Part shown: positions 16,833 to 24,190 of the stretch, in pieces
Layout of the letters: each line of letters starts with the position of its first letter
Position numbering within the stretch: the stretch's first letter is position 1
IMG/VR virus record: IMGVR_UViG_3300009702_000018
Span: 1-64,000 of that record
Length of the DNA: 64,000 bases
Origin: a virus
Strand: one strand, 5' to 3'
Program-made: the position numbers and the translations under genes
Notes under the pieces: generated by a model
What the model was told of the DNA's origin: nothing
Databases searched by the model: none
What the model saw: the letters and a program-made list of their open reading frames with translations, nothing else

Positions 16833-17231
16833 ATGTTAAAATTAAAGATAAAATTTAGTATTCCAGGCTTTCATTATTGGAAAAATGCTCCAAAGCAATA
16901 TGATTATTTAAGAAATCTTCATAGACATAATTTTTATTGGGAAATTATTATTGAGACTACAAATGATAGAGAAATTGAAATTATTTCATTTAACGATAGA
17001 GTACAAAGATTATTGAAGCAAGAATTTAATTTTCTTTCTGGAAATATGATAGTTAAAACAAATCCTTCACATATATATGATTTAGAATCATTATATTTTG
17101 GGGGAAAATCTTGTGAAGCAATTGCTCAAGATACATATGATTTGATTAAACAACATTATAATGATATTAAAATTAAACAAATAGCAGTATTGGAAGATAA
17201 TGAAAACGGTGCTATTAAAGAATGGGAATAA
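16833..17231 (+). CDS. QueD-like T-fold paralog without catalytic cysteine
   Basis: A 132-residue protein that aligns by eye with QueD next door. H14, H30 and H32 (in GFHYW and LHRHNF) match the zinc triad, KSCEAIA matches the QueD helix start, and VLEDNENGA matches the segment carrying the pterin-binding Glu. No Cys is present where QueD has its catalytic one. It could bind a pterin or a 7-deazaguanine intermediate and perform a different step, or be a structural partner. The gene follows queD by one base. Confidence 0.65.
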   Translation: MLKLKIKFSIPGFHYWKNAPKQYDYLRNLHRHNFYWEIIIETTNDREIEIISFNDRVQRLLKQEFNFLSGNMIVKTNPSHIYDLESLYFGGKSCEAIAQDTYDLIKQHYNDIKIKQIAVLEDNENGAIKEWE

Positions 17232-17447
17232 TTGATAAAAATGAAGCATAATCCTTATTTCATAAATGGTTATCCCGCTGTTTGCCCAAACGAAGGAAAT
17301 GAACCTTTTTCTGAAAATAAAGATAAGTCTTCAGTTCTTTTGTGGGAAGCTTTGATTGTTTCTACATATAAAGAAAAATATCACATTGGTTATAAATGCA
17401 CTTACTGTGGTGTTAAATGGCTATTTAGAGATTTTCTTGAAGATTAG
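17232..17447 (+). CDS. Small protein with CxxC zinc-like motif
   Basis: A 71-residue protein starting at TTG 17232 or ATG 17241. A Cys near residue 18 and a later CTYCGVKWLF could make a partial zinc site. Aromatic-rich. Not recognised. Confidence 0.5.
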   Translation: MIKMKHNPYFINGYPAVCPNEGNEPFSENKDKSSVLLWEALIVSTYKEKYHIGYKCTYCGVKWLFRDFLED

Positions 17448-17457
17448 AAAGGAAAAT

Positions 17458-17772
17458 ATGGGTTTTTATTTTAAAAAAAGTAAAGAAAAAATGACAACGG
17501 GATTCTCTCCAATAGAAGCTCATCATTTTTATTGGGGTATCATCTTAATTTTCCTTGCATTTGCTTCTTTGTTTTGGTGGAAAGAGAATGTTGCTCAATG
17601 GACATTTGTTGTAGGAATGTGGTTCATTATTGATGATTGGATCCAACATTCAATTCAAAGATCTGAAATAAAAAAATATGGATATTATCAAACTTTAAGT
17701 TTTTGGCATTGGTTTCCATATCTTATTTTAGATTATATTAAAAAACTATTAAATAAAAAAGGTGAAAAATGA
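17458..17772 (+). CDS. Membrane protein, two predicted helices
   Basis: A 104-residue protein from ATG 17458, which has AAAGGAAA upstream. Two hydrophobic, Trp-rich segments, about residues 27-43 (GIILIFLAFASLFWW) and 49-62 (WTFVVGMWFIIDDW), look membrane-spanning or membrane-associated. It precedes a secreted-protein gene. Function unknown; a holin-like role is possible but unsupported. Confidence 0.6.
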   Translation: MGFYFKKSKEKMTTGFSPIEAHHFYWGIILIFLAFASLFWWKENVAQWTFVVGMWFIIDDWIQHSIQRSEIKKYGYYQTLSFWHWFPYLILDYIKKLLNKKGEK

Positions 17773-18203
17773 AGAAATTACTATTTGTTATCTTATTGTT
17801 TGTTGCTTTTCAAGCACATGCACAAGATACAACCAAAATTTTAGACTCTGTTCAATTCCCAATTGTAACTTATTATGGGACATTCAATGGACAAGATTCT
17901 GGATTAACTATTTCAACTACAGATGATTCATTGTTGGTATATCTGTATTTAGCCCCAGATAGTAATGGAGTACCAACAGGGTATCTTAATTTATCATTTA
18001 TAGGAGCCGATTGGCAGAGAACAGATACAACGATGCGTGCTGCTTGGCAGATGAAACTAACATTATCAGGAAATGATAGTTCTCAATACAAAGTTAATCC
18101 AATAGTATATGGTAAGTTAGTTAATCCTTATGATCTGAATCAAGATGGACATATTGGAGTGAGTGATTTATTTGCAGTATTAAAAAAACTTTTTAAACTA
18201 TAA
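17769..18203 (+). CDS. Secreted protein with C-terminal dockerin-like calcium loop
   Basis: The N-terminus, KKLLFVILLFVAFQAHAQ, is a clear signal peptide with an Ala-x-Ala cleavage site. The middle 100 residues look beta-rich. The C-terminus has DLNQDGHIGVSDLFAVLKKL, a dockerin/EF-hand type calcium-binding loop followed by its helix. Only one of the two repeats of a full dockerin is present. The product should be exported by the host. Its role is unknown; a cell-surface effect on the host is inference. Confidence 0.7.
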   Translation: MKKLLFVILLFVAFQAHAQDTTKILDSVQFPIVTYYGTFNGQDSGLTISTTDDSLLVYLYLAPDSNGVPTGYLNLSFIGADWQRTDTTMRAAWQMKLTLSGNDSSQYKVNPIVYGKLVNPYDLNQDGHIGVSDLFAVLKKLFKL

Positions 18204-18205
18204 TT

Positions 18206-18694
18206 ATGATTTATTTTACAGCAGATCATCATTTTGGGCATACAAATATTATTAAATATTGTAATAGACCATTTAAAGATGTAGAAGAAATGAATAAAAT
18301 TCTAATTAATAATTGGAATGATACAATCTCTGACAATGATACAGTATATCATCTTGGTGATTTTGCTTTAATGAATAATAATAAAATTACAGAATATCTT
18401 AATAAATTAAGGGGAATAAAAATATTGATACTTGGGAATCACGATAGATTAAATAGAAAAAATAAGAATTTATTTAAAAATATATATAAATCTTATTCTC
18501 TATTTTATAGGGGATTGACTATTGTGCTATCTCATTATCCTTATAAATTTATTCCCCCTAATGGAGTTATTCATTTGCATGGACACTCACATGGGAAAGA
18601 AACAAAAATTAAAAACAAAATAGATGTTGGAGTGGATAATACTAATTATTACCCAATTTCTATTGATGAGGTTATTGAAAAATATGAATTTTAA
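18206..18694 (+). CDS. Calcineurin-like metallophosphoesterase
   Basis: Hydrolyses phosphoesters with two metal ions. All motifs are visible: TADHHFGH at the start, HLGDFAL near residue 50, GNHDR near 75, LSHYP near 110 and the HGHSHG pair near 127. Length 162 matches the small YfcE/phage type. Substrate not predictable. The gene ends by overlapping the MazG-like gene by 11 bases. Confidence 0.88.
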   Translation: MIYFTADHHFGHTNIIKYCNRPFKDVEEMNKILINNWNDTISDNDTVYHLGDFALMNNNKITEYLNKLRGIKILILGNHDRLNRKNKNLFKNIYKSYSLFYRGLTIVLSHYPYKFIPPNGVIHLHGHSHGKETKIKNKIDVGVDNTNYYPISIDEVIEKYEF

Positions 18695-19082
18695 AGAATA
18701 TCAAGAAAAAGCACATGCAACAGCAGATTACCCTATGACACAAATTGTATTACCCCCTGATAAGGGAACAGACAATATGGGGAATGCTTATGTTTACAGC
18801 ACAATTCATGATGTTAATTTTATTTATCCTGCTATGGGAATTATGGGTGAAGCGGGTGAGGTAGGAGAAAAATTAAAAAAAGTTTTTAGAAATAAAAACG
18901 GGAAATTTGAAGAAGAAGATATTAAATCTATATCTAAAGAATTGGGCGATGTTATGTGGTATATTGCTGAAATAGCATCATTACTTAATTTAAATTTAGA
19001 AGATATAGCGAAAGAAAACATTGAAAAATTAGAGAGTAGATATGAAAGAAATAAAATCAAAAGCGAAGGCGACGACCGATAA
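18684..19082 (+). CDS. MazG-like nucleotide pyrophosphohydrolase
   Basis: Splits nucleoside triphosphates to monophosphate and pyrophosphate. The ExxE metal motif is in GEAGEVGEKLKK and the ExxD motif in KELGDVMWYIAEIA. ATG 18684 fits the family N-terminus (NFKEYQEKAHATADYP); an upstream ATG lies inside the metallophosphoesterase. Such enzymes can control unusual or signalling nucleotides; which one here is unknown. Confidence 0.85.
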   Translation: MNFKEYQEKAHATADYPMTQIVLPPDKGTDNMGNAYVYSTIHDVNFIYPAMGIMGEAGEVGEKLKKVFRNKNGKFEEEDIKSISKELGDVMWYIAEIASLLNLNLEDIAKENIEKLESRYERNKIKSEGDDR

Positions 19083-19257
19083 AAAGTTAAAGAAAAATTG
19101 CAAAGTCTTTTTTGCAGATGGTACAGACTTTCTTTTTAAAGATATTTATGCAATCAATATATCAGAAAATTGGATTATGATTACATATGACCCAGATAAT
19201 GATTACAAAGTTTTTAATAGAACATTAATAAATAAAATAGAGGTTAAAAATGTATAA
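19042..19257 (+). CDS. Hypothetical small protein
   Basis: A 71-residue protein with a basic N-terminus and a compact beta-like remainder (CKVFFADGTDFLFKDIYAI). It overlaps the MazG-like gene by 41 bases and the next gene by eight. Not recognised. Confidence 0.55.
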   Translation: MKEIKSKAKATTDKKLKKNCKVFFADGTDFLFKDIYAINISENWIMITYDPDNDYKVFNRTLINKIEVKNV

Positions 19258-19579
19258 TGATACGTGGTATAAACCTATATGGTATTATCCATTTACAAAA
19301 AATCAAAAAAAAGAAATTAAATCCGTAGTGGAAGAAGTATTAAGAGAACACAAACTAATTCCAGATAAAATATGTAATTGTAAATATTGTACTACTTCCA
19401 CTACAACATTATCGATTGTTCCTGTTTTACATCAAAATTTTTCAAATGGATCATTTTATGTTAAATGCCCAGTATGTAAATTTTCCAGTCCAGAACGAAA
19501 AACCAAACAAGAAGCTGTAATGGTTTGGAACAATCTTAATTATAATAATGTTAAAACAAGTACTGTATGCTGTAAATAA
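19250..19579 (+). CDS. Lar-like zinc protein (possible restriction alleviation)
   Basis: A 109-residue protein. Its C-terminal part, KCPVCKFSSPERKTKQEAVMVWNNL, matches the Lar-type ribbon ending, in which a CPxC pair is followed by an EA...WN helix. Another cysteine group (CNCKYC) near residue 45 could complete the zinc site. Lar-family proteins modulate type I restriction and methylation. The fold match is moderate and the activity is inference. Confidence 0.6.
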   Translation: MYNDTWYKPIWYYPFTKNQKKEIKSVVEEVLREHKLIPDKICNCKYCTTSTTTLSIVPVLHQNFSNGSFYVKCPVCKFSSPERKTKQEAVMVWNNLNYNNVKTSTVCCK

Positions 19580-19580
19580 T

Positions 19581-20309
19581 ATGAAATATAATTTTTCAAT
19601 TTTATCACCACATCCAGACGATGAATTTATCGGTTGTAGAAAATTTATAGAAATATATGGCAACTATATTAATAATATAATTTTTCTTACAAACGGAGAA
19701 GTTAGTGTTGGCGAATTTAATGATATGGAAATGTATATTAAAGTCAGAAGAGAAGAATCAAGACTATGGATTAGTGAACATACAAAAGCAGAAATCCATT
19801 ATTTAAATGTCCCAGATAATTTAGATATTGAAGAATTGAATAATAATAAATTTGGAAAAATTTTTAAAGAATTACATAATGTACGCCCAAGTGTTTATTT
19901 AAGAAATAAAATAGAAAAGATTATAGGAGATGATATTTTATTGGTTCCATCTGCTGAAAATCATCCCTCTCATTTAATGGCATTTAATATTGCTGAAATT
20001 TTACGTAATATGAAAATATATTATGTTGTTCATAAAATATTAACTATTAAAATGAGTGAAAATTATGGATGCTATTTTAAGAAAAATGAAAATTTTGGAC
20101 TAACAAAAATTAATTATGTATATGTATATTCAGATAATGAATTATTAGAAAAACGTAAGGAATTTCAGCTATATTATAATAGTCAATATAATAACTTTTT
20201 AAAAACGGGATTAAACATATATAATTGGGAAAATTATTTAAGTCCTATTATTTTGAAACTGACAAATGAAGATAATATGTTCAAGGTTGGAGATTCAGAT
20301 GTTGACTGA
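19581..20309 (+). CDS. PIG-L family deacetylase
   Basis: Zinc-dependent deacetylase of the GlcNAc-PI/mycothiol type. The hallmark SPHPDDEF is at residues 9-16, and a second zinc-ligand region, ENHPSHLMAF, lies near 131. ATG 19581 gives the family N-terminus directly; an upstream ATG overlaps the Lar-like gene. Usual substrates are N-acetylated amino sugars, which fits the nearby glycosyltransferases. Actual substrate unknown. Confidence 0.85.
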   Translation: MKYNFSILSPHPDDEFIGCRKFIEIYGNYINNIIFLTNGEVSVGEFNDMEMYIKVRREESRLWISEHTKAEIHYLNVPDNLDIEELNNNKFGKIFKELHNVRPSVYLRNKIEKIIGDDILLVPSAENHPSHLMAFNIAEILRNMKIYYVVHKILTIKMSENYGCYFKKNENFGLTKINYVYVYSDNELLEKRKEFQLYYNSQYNNFLKTGLNIYNWENYLSPIILKLTNEDNMFKVGDSDVD

Positions 20310-20457
20310 TACAAAAGATCATAGAAAAAAATATAAAGAAACAATATTAAAAACAATGACAACCCATCAATTTTTTAAAGCTGTTACAGATATTCTTAAT
20401 GGGAATGCTATATATCAAAGAATTGATGGAACAATTTTGGATTTAAAAAATGAATAA
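20299..20457 (+). CDS. Hypothetical small protein
   Basis: A 52-residue protein from ATG 20299 with GGAG seven bases before; a longer frame from 20266 is less likely. It overlaps both neighbours by about ten bases. Helical and charged. Not recognised. Confidence 0.5.
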   Translation: MLTDTKDHRKKYKETILKTMTTHQFFKAVTDILNGNAIYQRIDGTILDLKNE

Positions 20458-21160
20458 AAATGTAATACCAATATCAGAAATTTTTCGATCTATTCAAGGA
20501 GAAGGAACCACAGTAGGATATCCAAGTATTTTTGTTAGATTGATGTTTTGTAATGAAGCTTGTACGTTTTGTGATACTCCATATACATGGAATGCACAAT
20601 TGTATAATTTAAAAGAAGAAACAACTTTTTATACTTGTAGCGAATTATTTGTTAGAATTAATACTATGAATTTACCAAAAGCACATATTGTTTTTACCGG
20701 AGGAGAACCATTATTGCATTGGAAAAAATTACTTCCTTTAATACAAGACTTAAAAAGAAATGAATATATTATAGAAGTGGAGACAAATGGAACAATTAAA
20801 GTAAATAAAGAATTTTTTGACTTAATTGATTATTTTAATATTTCTATTAAATTAGAAAATTCAGGGAATCCATACCCAGTAAGAGTAAAAGAAAAAGCAA
20901 TTACATTTTTTGTCAACAATATTCATGATAATGTAACATTTAAATTTGTTGCTTCTTCGAATAAAGATATGAAAGAAATTATTTCATTAATTAAACTATT
21001 TAAAATTCCCTATCAAAATGTTTCCATTATGCCATTGGGAATAACTCACGATGAAATTCGCAGTAGTGTTGAAAAGATTATAGATTTATGCTTAAAATAT
21101 AATATTAGAATTACTCCCAGATTACAAGTAGATATATGGGGCGATAAACGAGGAAAATGA
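20450..21160 (+). CDS. queE: 7-carboxy-7-deazaguanine synthase (radical SAM)
   Basis: Radical SAM enzyme that rearranges 6-carboxytetrahydropterin into 7-carboxy-7-deazaguanine. EIFRSIQGEG at the start is the QueE signature. The 4Fe-4S cysteines are C34, C38 and C41, and FTGGEPLL is the SAM-binding glycine motif. Length 236 is normal. With FolE and QueD it completes the route to CDG. No QueC is seen, so the amide/nitrile step is not encoded here. Confidence 0.93.
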   Translation: MNKNVIPISEIFRSIQGEGTTVGYPSIFVRLMFCNEACTFCDTPYTWNAQLYNLKEETTFYTCSELFVRINTMNLPKAHIVFTGGEPLLHWKKLLPLIQDLKRNEYIIEVETNGTIKVNKEFFDLIDYFNISIKLENSGNPYPVRVKEKAITFFVNNIHDNVTFKFVASSNKDMKEIISLIKLFKIPYQNVSIMPLGITHDEIRSSVEKIIDLCLKYNIRITPRLQVDIWGDKRGK

Positions 21161-21393
21161 TTACTCAAAGACAAATAGATACAAACGAACATATTTTATT
21201 TGTTTTAAATAATGATTATAAAAATCATATTAAAGATAAAAATAATGTTATTTATTATTTTGATGACGTAGAAGAATCATATCAAATAATAAAAGAAAAA
21301 TTTGGACATTATTTTGCCATATATATTGACACATCCGATGCATGCGGAATTGAGATAATGAACATATTTAAAAAATCAATGGAGACAAAATGA
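21157..21393 (+). CDS. Hypothetical protein
   Basis: A 78-residue protein in an ATGA overlap with queE and with the glycosyltransferase gene below. Alternating hydrophobic residues suggest a small alpha/beta fold. Not recognised. Confidence 0.55.
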   Translation: MITQRQIDTNEHILFVLNNDYKNHIKDKNNVIYYFDDVEESYQIIKEKFGHYFAIYIDTSDACGIEIMNIFKKSMETK

Positions 21394-22496
21394 TATATAT
21401 TTTAGGATTGGAGCCATTAAAAGAACGATATACCGAATGGTGGGAATCTTATATTCCAAAAGAGTTTAAAAAAGTTACCAAAAATGTTTCTGTAATCGAA
21501 GGAGAAAAAATTACAGACAAAGTAGAAACAGGAACAGTTTTGGACGCATCAGGAACTAATTATTGGAAAACCACACAATTACAAAAAATAATAAAGATGT
21601 TTCATAATAAAGAAATAGAACCTTATTCTATTTTCTTTGTAACAGATATTTGGTTTCCTGGCATTGAAATGATTCGATATATGTCGACATTATATGATAT
21701 TCCAGTACATATTTGGGGAGTGTGGCATGCTGGTTCTTCAACTATGAATGATTTTGCTGAACCAATGCATTATTGGTCAAAATATTTTGAGGTTGGGTTT
21801 TTAAATATTTGTGATGGCGTATTTGTGGGATCAGATTATTCAAGAAATTCAATAATTGCTCGATTATTATATTTTCTTCCCGAATTGGAAGTAGAAAATA
21901 TTGCAAATAAAATATATGCTTATGGAATGCCTCTTGACACTACAAAAATGTCAAAATATTATTCAACTAAAAAAAATAATATTATTTTATTCCCACACAG
22001 ACCTGATGAAGAAAAAAATCCTCATATTTTTATTAATATTATCAATGCTTTAAGTATGTATTGGGATGACTTTAAAGATAATAAATTTATTTTTTGTACT
22101 TCAAAAGAAAAATATCAATCACAATCAATGTGGGTAAACGCTGCATTAGCAGAATTAATGCATAATCATCCAAATGTTATTAAACTTGAAGACCTTACAA
22201 AAGATAAATATTATAAATTATTAGCAAAATCAAAACTTGTAGTTTCTACGACATCAGAAGAAAATTTTGGGTATTGTGCTGTTGAAGCATTGTCGGTAGG
22301 GACAAAAGTGTTGTTGCCAAATAATTTTTCTCATCCAGAAATTGTTGAAAATAATCAAGATTTATTATATGATACTTATGATAATTTATTAGAAAAAATC
22401 GTAAGAGATAAAAAAATACCATCAAAAGAATTAAAAGAATATGTATTACCCTATGGACAAGTTGTTAGAAAATGGATAAGCATAATGAGGATGTAA
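21390..22496 (+). CDS. GT-B (GT4-like) glycosyltransferase
   Basis: Two Rossmann-like halves are readable. The C-terminal half has ILFPHRPDEEKNP near residue 205 and the nucleotide-sugar segment SKLVVSTTSEENFGYCAVEALSVG near 285-310, with the EEN(F)G and E-A-L-S-G features of GT4 enzymes. The N-terminal half has VHIWGVWHAGS near 112. Cytoplasmic. Sugar and acceptor unknown. It lies between queE and the DpdA-like gene, so a role on modified DNA is possible but only suggested by position. Confidence 0.8.
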   Translation: MIYILGLEPLKERYTEWWESYIPKEFKKVTKNVSVIEGEKITDKVETGTVLDASGTNYWKTTQLQKIIKMFHNKEIEPYSIFFVTDIWFPGIEMIRYMSTLYDIPVHIWGVWHAGSSTMNDFAEPMHYWSKYFEVGFLNICDGVFVGSDYSRNSIIARLLYFLPELEVENIANKIYAYGMPLDTTKMSKYYSTKKNNIILFPHRPDEEKNPHIFINIINALSMYWDDFKDNKFIFCTSKEKYQSQSMWVNAALAELMHNHPNVIKLEDLTKDKYYKLLAKSKLVVSTTSEENFGYCAVEALSVGTKVLLPNNFSHPEIVENNQDLLYDTYDNLLEKIVRDKKIPSKELKEYVLPYGQVVRKWISIMRM

Positions 22497-22497
22497 A

Positions 22498-22638
22498 ATG
22501 GAAATATTAACAACTATAATGATAATTTTTTTGATAATTATTGTTGGATCGTTTGTATTACTTCTTATGGGATTTACAATATTAGTATTAACAGAAATAA
22601 TTAGAGATACATTTGGCAAAAATAATTTTGATATTTAA
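22498..22638 (+). CDS. Single-pass membrane peptide, 46 residues
   Basis: ATG 22498 to TAA 22636-22638 encodes MEILTTIMIIFLII followed by more hydrophobic residues, one long membrane helix over about residues 4-35, then a short polar tail ending NNFDI. The 150-base gap between flanking genes otherwise has no content. The upstream stop and this start are one base apart (TAAA-ATG), which fits coupled translation. Function unknown. Confidence 0.6.
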   Translation: MEILTTIMIIFLIIIVGSFVLLLMGFTILVLTEIIRDTFGKNNFDI

Positions 22639-22646
22639 GGTAAAAA

Positions 22647-23846
22647 ATGTTTAATACTGGATTTAAAAGTGCTTATGTTCCTGCACTTCTCACAGGAATT
22701 GAAAATGTAATTAGAAGATGTATAATTCCAGGCAATATATTTGGATTATATAAAGATAAATATGATGTTTCTTGGTTTACCGATCGTGCGATCTTTACGC
22801 ACCCACATGTTTTAATTTCATATTATTATTCGGGAAGATTTGCAAATTATAGAAAAGAATTAAGAATAAAAGATGATATTACTTTATGGGCAGATTCAGG
22901 GGGATATAGTGTAGCAACAAAAGGAGCAAAAATAGATCCCCATGAGGTATTAAAATGGCAAGAGAGGAATTCTAATATTGCTTTTACCTTAGATTATCCC
23001 CCAACAAAAGTTACATCTGTAGGAAGAGTATCTCCTGGAAAAAATGAACGAATGACTCCCGAAGAATTTGAAGAATGTGCAGAAAAAACAAGAAAAAATA
23101 ATTTAATATTTTATAATGATAGAACGAGTGATAAATTAAAAATATATAATATTATTCATGGGTATAATCTTGAAAGTTATGATTTATGGTGGGATTATAC
23201 ATCTAAAGATATGAAATTTGATGGCTATGGAACGGGGATGAAACCTACAAGCGATTGTTTATTACAAGCTCTGTCAATTATGTATTTATGGGATAAGGGA
23301 GTTAGAGAAAGGATTCATTTATTGGGTGTTTCGGGGATAACTGTAATTCCTGTTTTAATTTGGGCATCACAATATATTGATAAAATTTCATTTGATTCTA
23401 CTTCTTATGGATATGGATCAAGAACAAGAGCTTATGTTTATCCTGATAGAATAAGATACTATACTCATTTTGGGAAAAAATATGTTACAAAGAATAAACC
23501 AATGGAAAAAATATATTGTAATTGTCCCATTTGTAAAGATTTTGATGATCCATCTTATTTTATAGGGGGAGGAACAACAATGCCTGGAATGCTATTAGCA
23601 TTACATAATCTATGGGCAGTTAAACAATATGTTGAATTATTAGATAAAACAATTAATGAAGATAAAGATAAAAAAAGATTTTTTGAACTTATAAAACAAC
23701 ATACGGGAAATAGAGCAGACGAATCTATTCATGCCATTAATTTTATTGAAGATGTTGTAAAAATTGGATTAAAAAAAAGCTATGATATTTATTTTTCAAC
23801 ACATAATTTCGATAAACAAAAATTAAAACCTAAAACTTTGTTATGA
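22647..23846 (+). CDS. dpdA: DpdA-like DNA 7-deazaguanine transglycosylase (TGT fold)
   Basis: Expected to swap guanine in DNA for a 7-deazaguanine base. TGT-like features: WADSGGYSV near residue 90 (base-binding Asp), FDSTSYGYGSR near 250 (candidate nucleophile Asp), and a zinc site C291, C293, C296 with H320. The arrangement CxCxxC then His is the TGT/DpdA zinc motif. A 399-residue length suits phage DpdA rather than tRNA TGT. FolE, QueD and QueE upstream supply the base. The inserted base is predicted to be 7-carboxy-7-deazaguanine because QueC is absent. Confidence 0.87.
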   Translation: MFNTGFKSAYVPALLTGIENVIRRCIIPGNIFGLYKDKYDVSWFTDRAIFTHPHVLISYYYSGRFANYRKELRIKDDITLWADSGGYSVATKGAKIDPHEVLKWQERNSNIAFTLDYPPTKVTSVGRVSPGKNERMTPEEFEECAEKTRKNNLIFYNDRTSDKLKIYNIIHGYNLESYDLWWDYTSKDMKFDGYGTGMKPTSDCLLQALSIMYLWDKGVRERIHLLGVSGITVIPVLIWASQYIDKISFDSTSYGYGSRTRAYVYPDRIRYYTHFGKKYVTKNKPMEKIYCNCPICKDFDDPSYFIGGGTTMPGMLLALHNLWAVKQYVELLDKTINEDKDKKRFFELIKQHTGNRADESIHAINFIEDVVKIGLKKSYDIYFSTHNFDKQKLKPKTLL

Positions 23847-24190
23847 TTTATACTCCATCTTTTTATGGGCAACATAATATTGTACGAGAATACGAACTTC
23901 GACAAGAATTAATCTTGTATCTCAAAACAGAAAGAAATATTCTTTATATTAATTTAGATGGATTATTTTTAAAAGAAATAGATAAATATTGTTTTGATAT
24001 TTTTGGACATATTGTTGTTAATTTTAAAGAAAAAGTTTTTTTTAAATATATTATAATAGAAGCAGAAGATAGACCAAGAATTAGATTAGCAATGAAAGCA
24101 TTAGGAAAAAGATATATTTTATATGAGAAGAAAGTAAGACAAGATGAAAAGAAATTTTTCTTCAAAGTTATGGAATTAACAAATGAATAA
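23843..24190 (+). CDS. Hypothetical protein between dpdA and DNA polymerase
   Basis: A 115-residue protein coupled by ATGA to the dpdA-like gene and overlapping the polymerase start by eight bases. It appears alpha/beta with basic patches. No known motif. Position hints at a link to DNA modification or replication. Confidence 0.55.
   Translation: MIYTPSFYGQHNIVREYELRQELILYLKTERNILYINLDGLFLKEIDKYCFDIFGHIVVNFKEKVFFKYIIIEAEDRPRIRLAMKALGKRYILYEKKVRQDEKKFFFKVMELTNE

Noticed and set aside
15234-22646. preQ1 riboswitch upstream of the 7-deazaguanine genes
   Set aside because: Genes overlap or are only a few bases apart and no preQ1-type hairpin and pseudoknot sequence was recognised.
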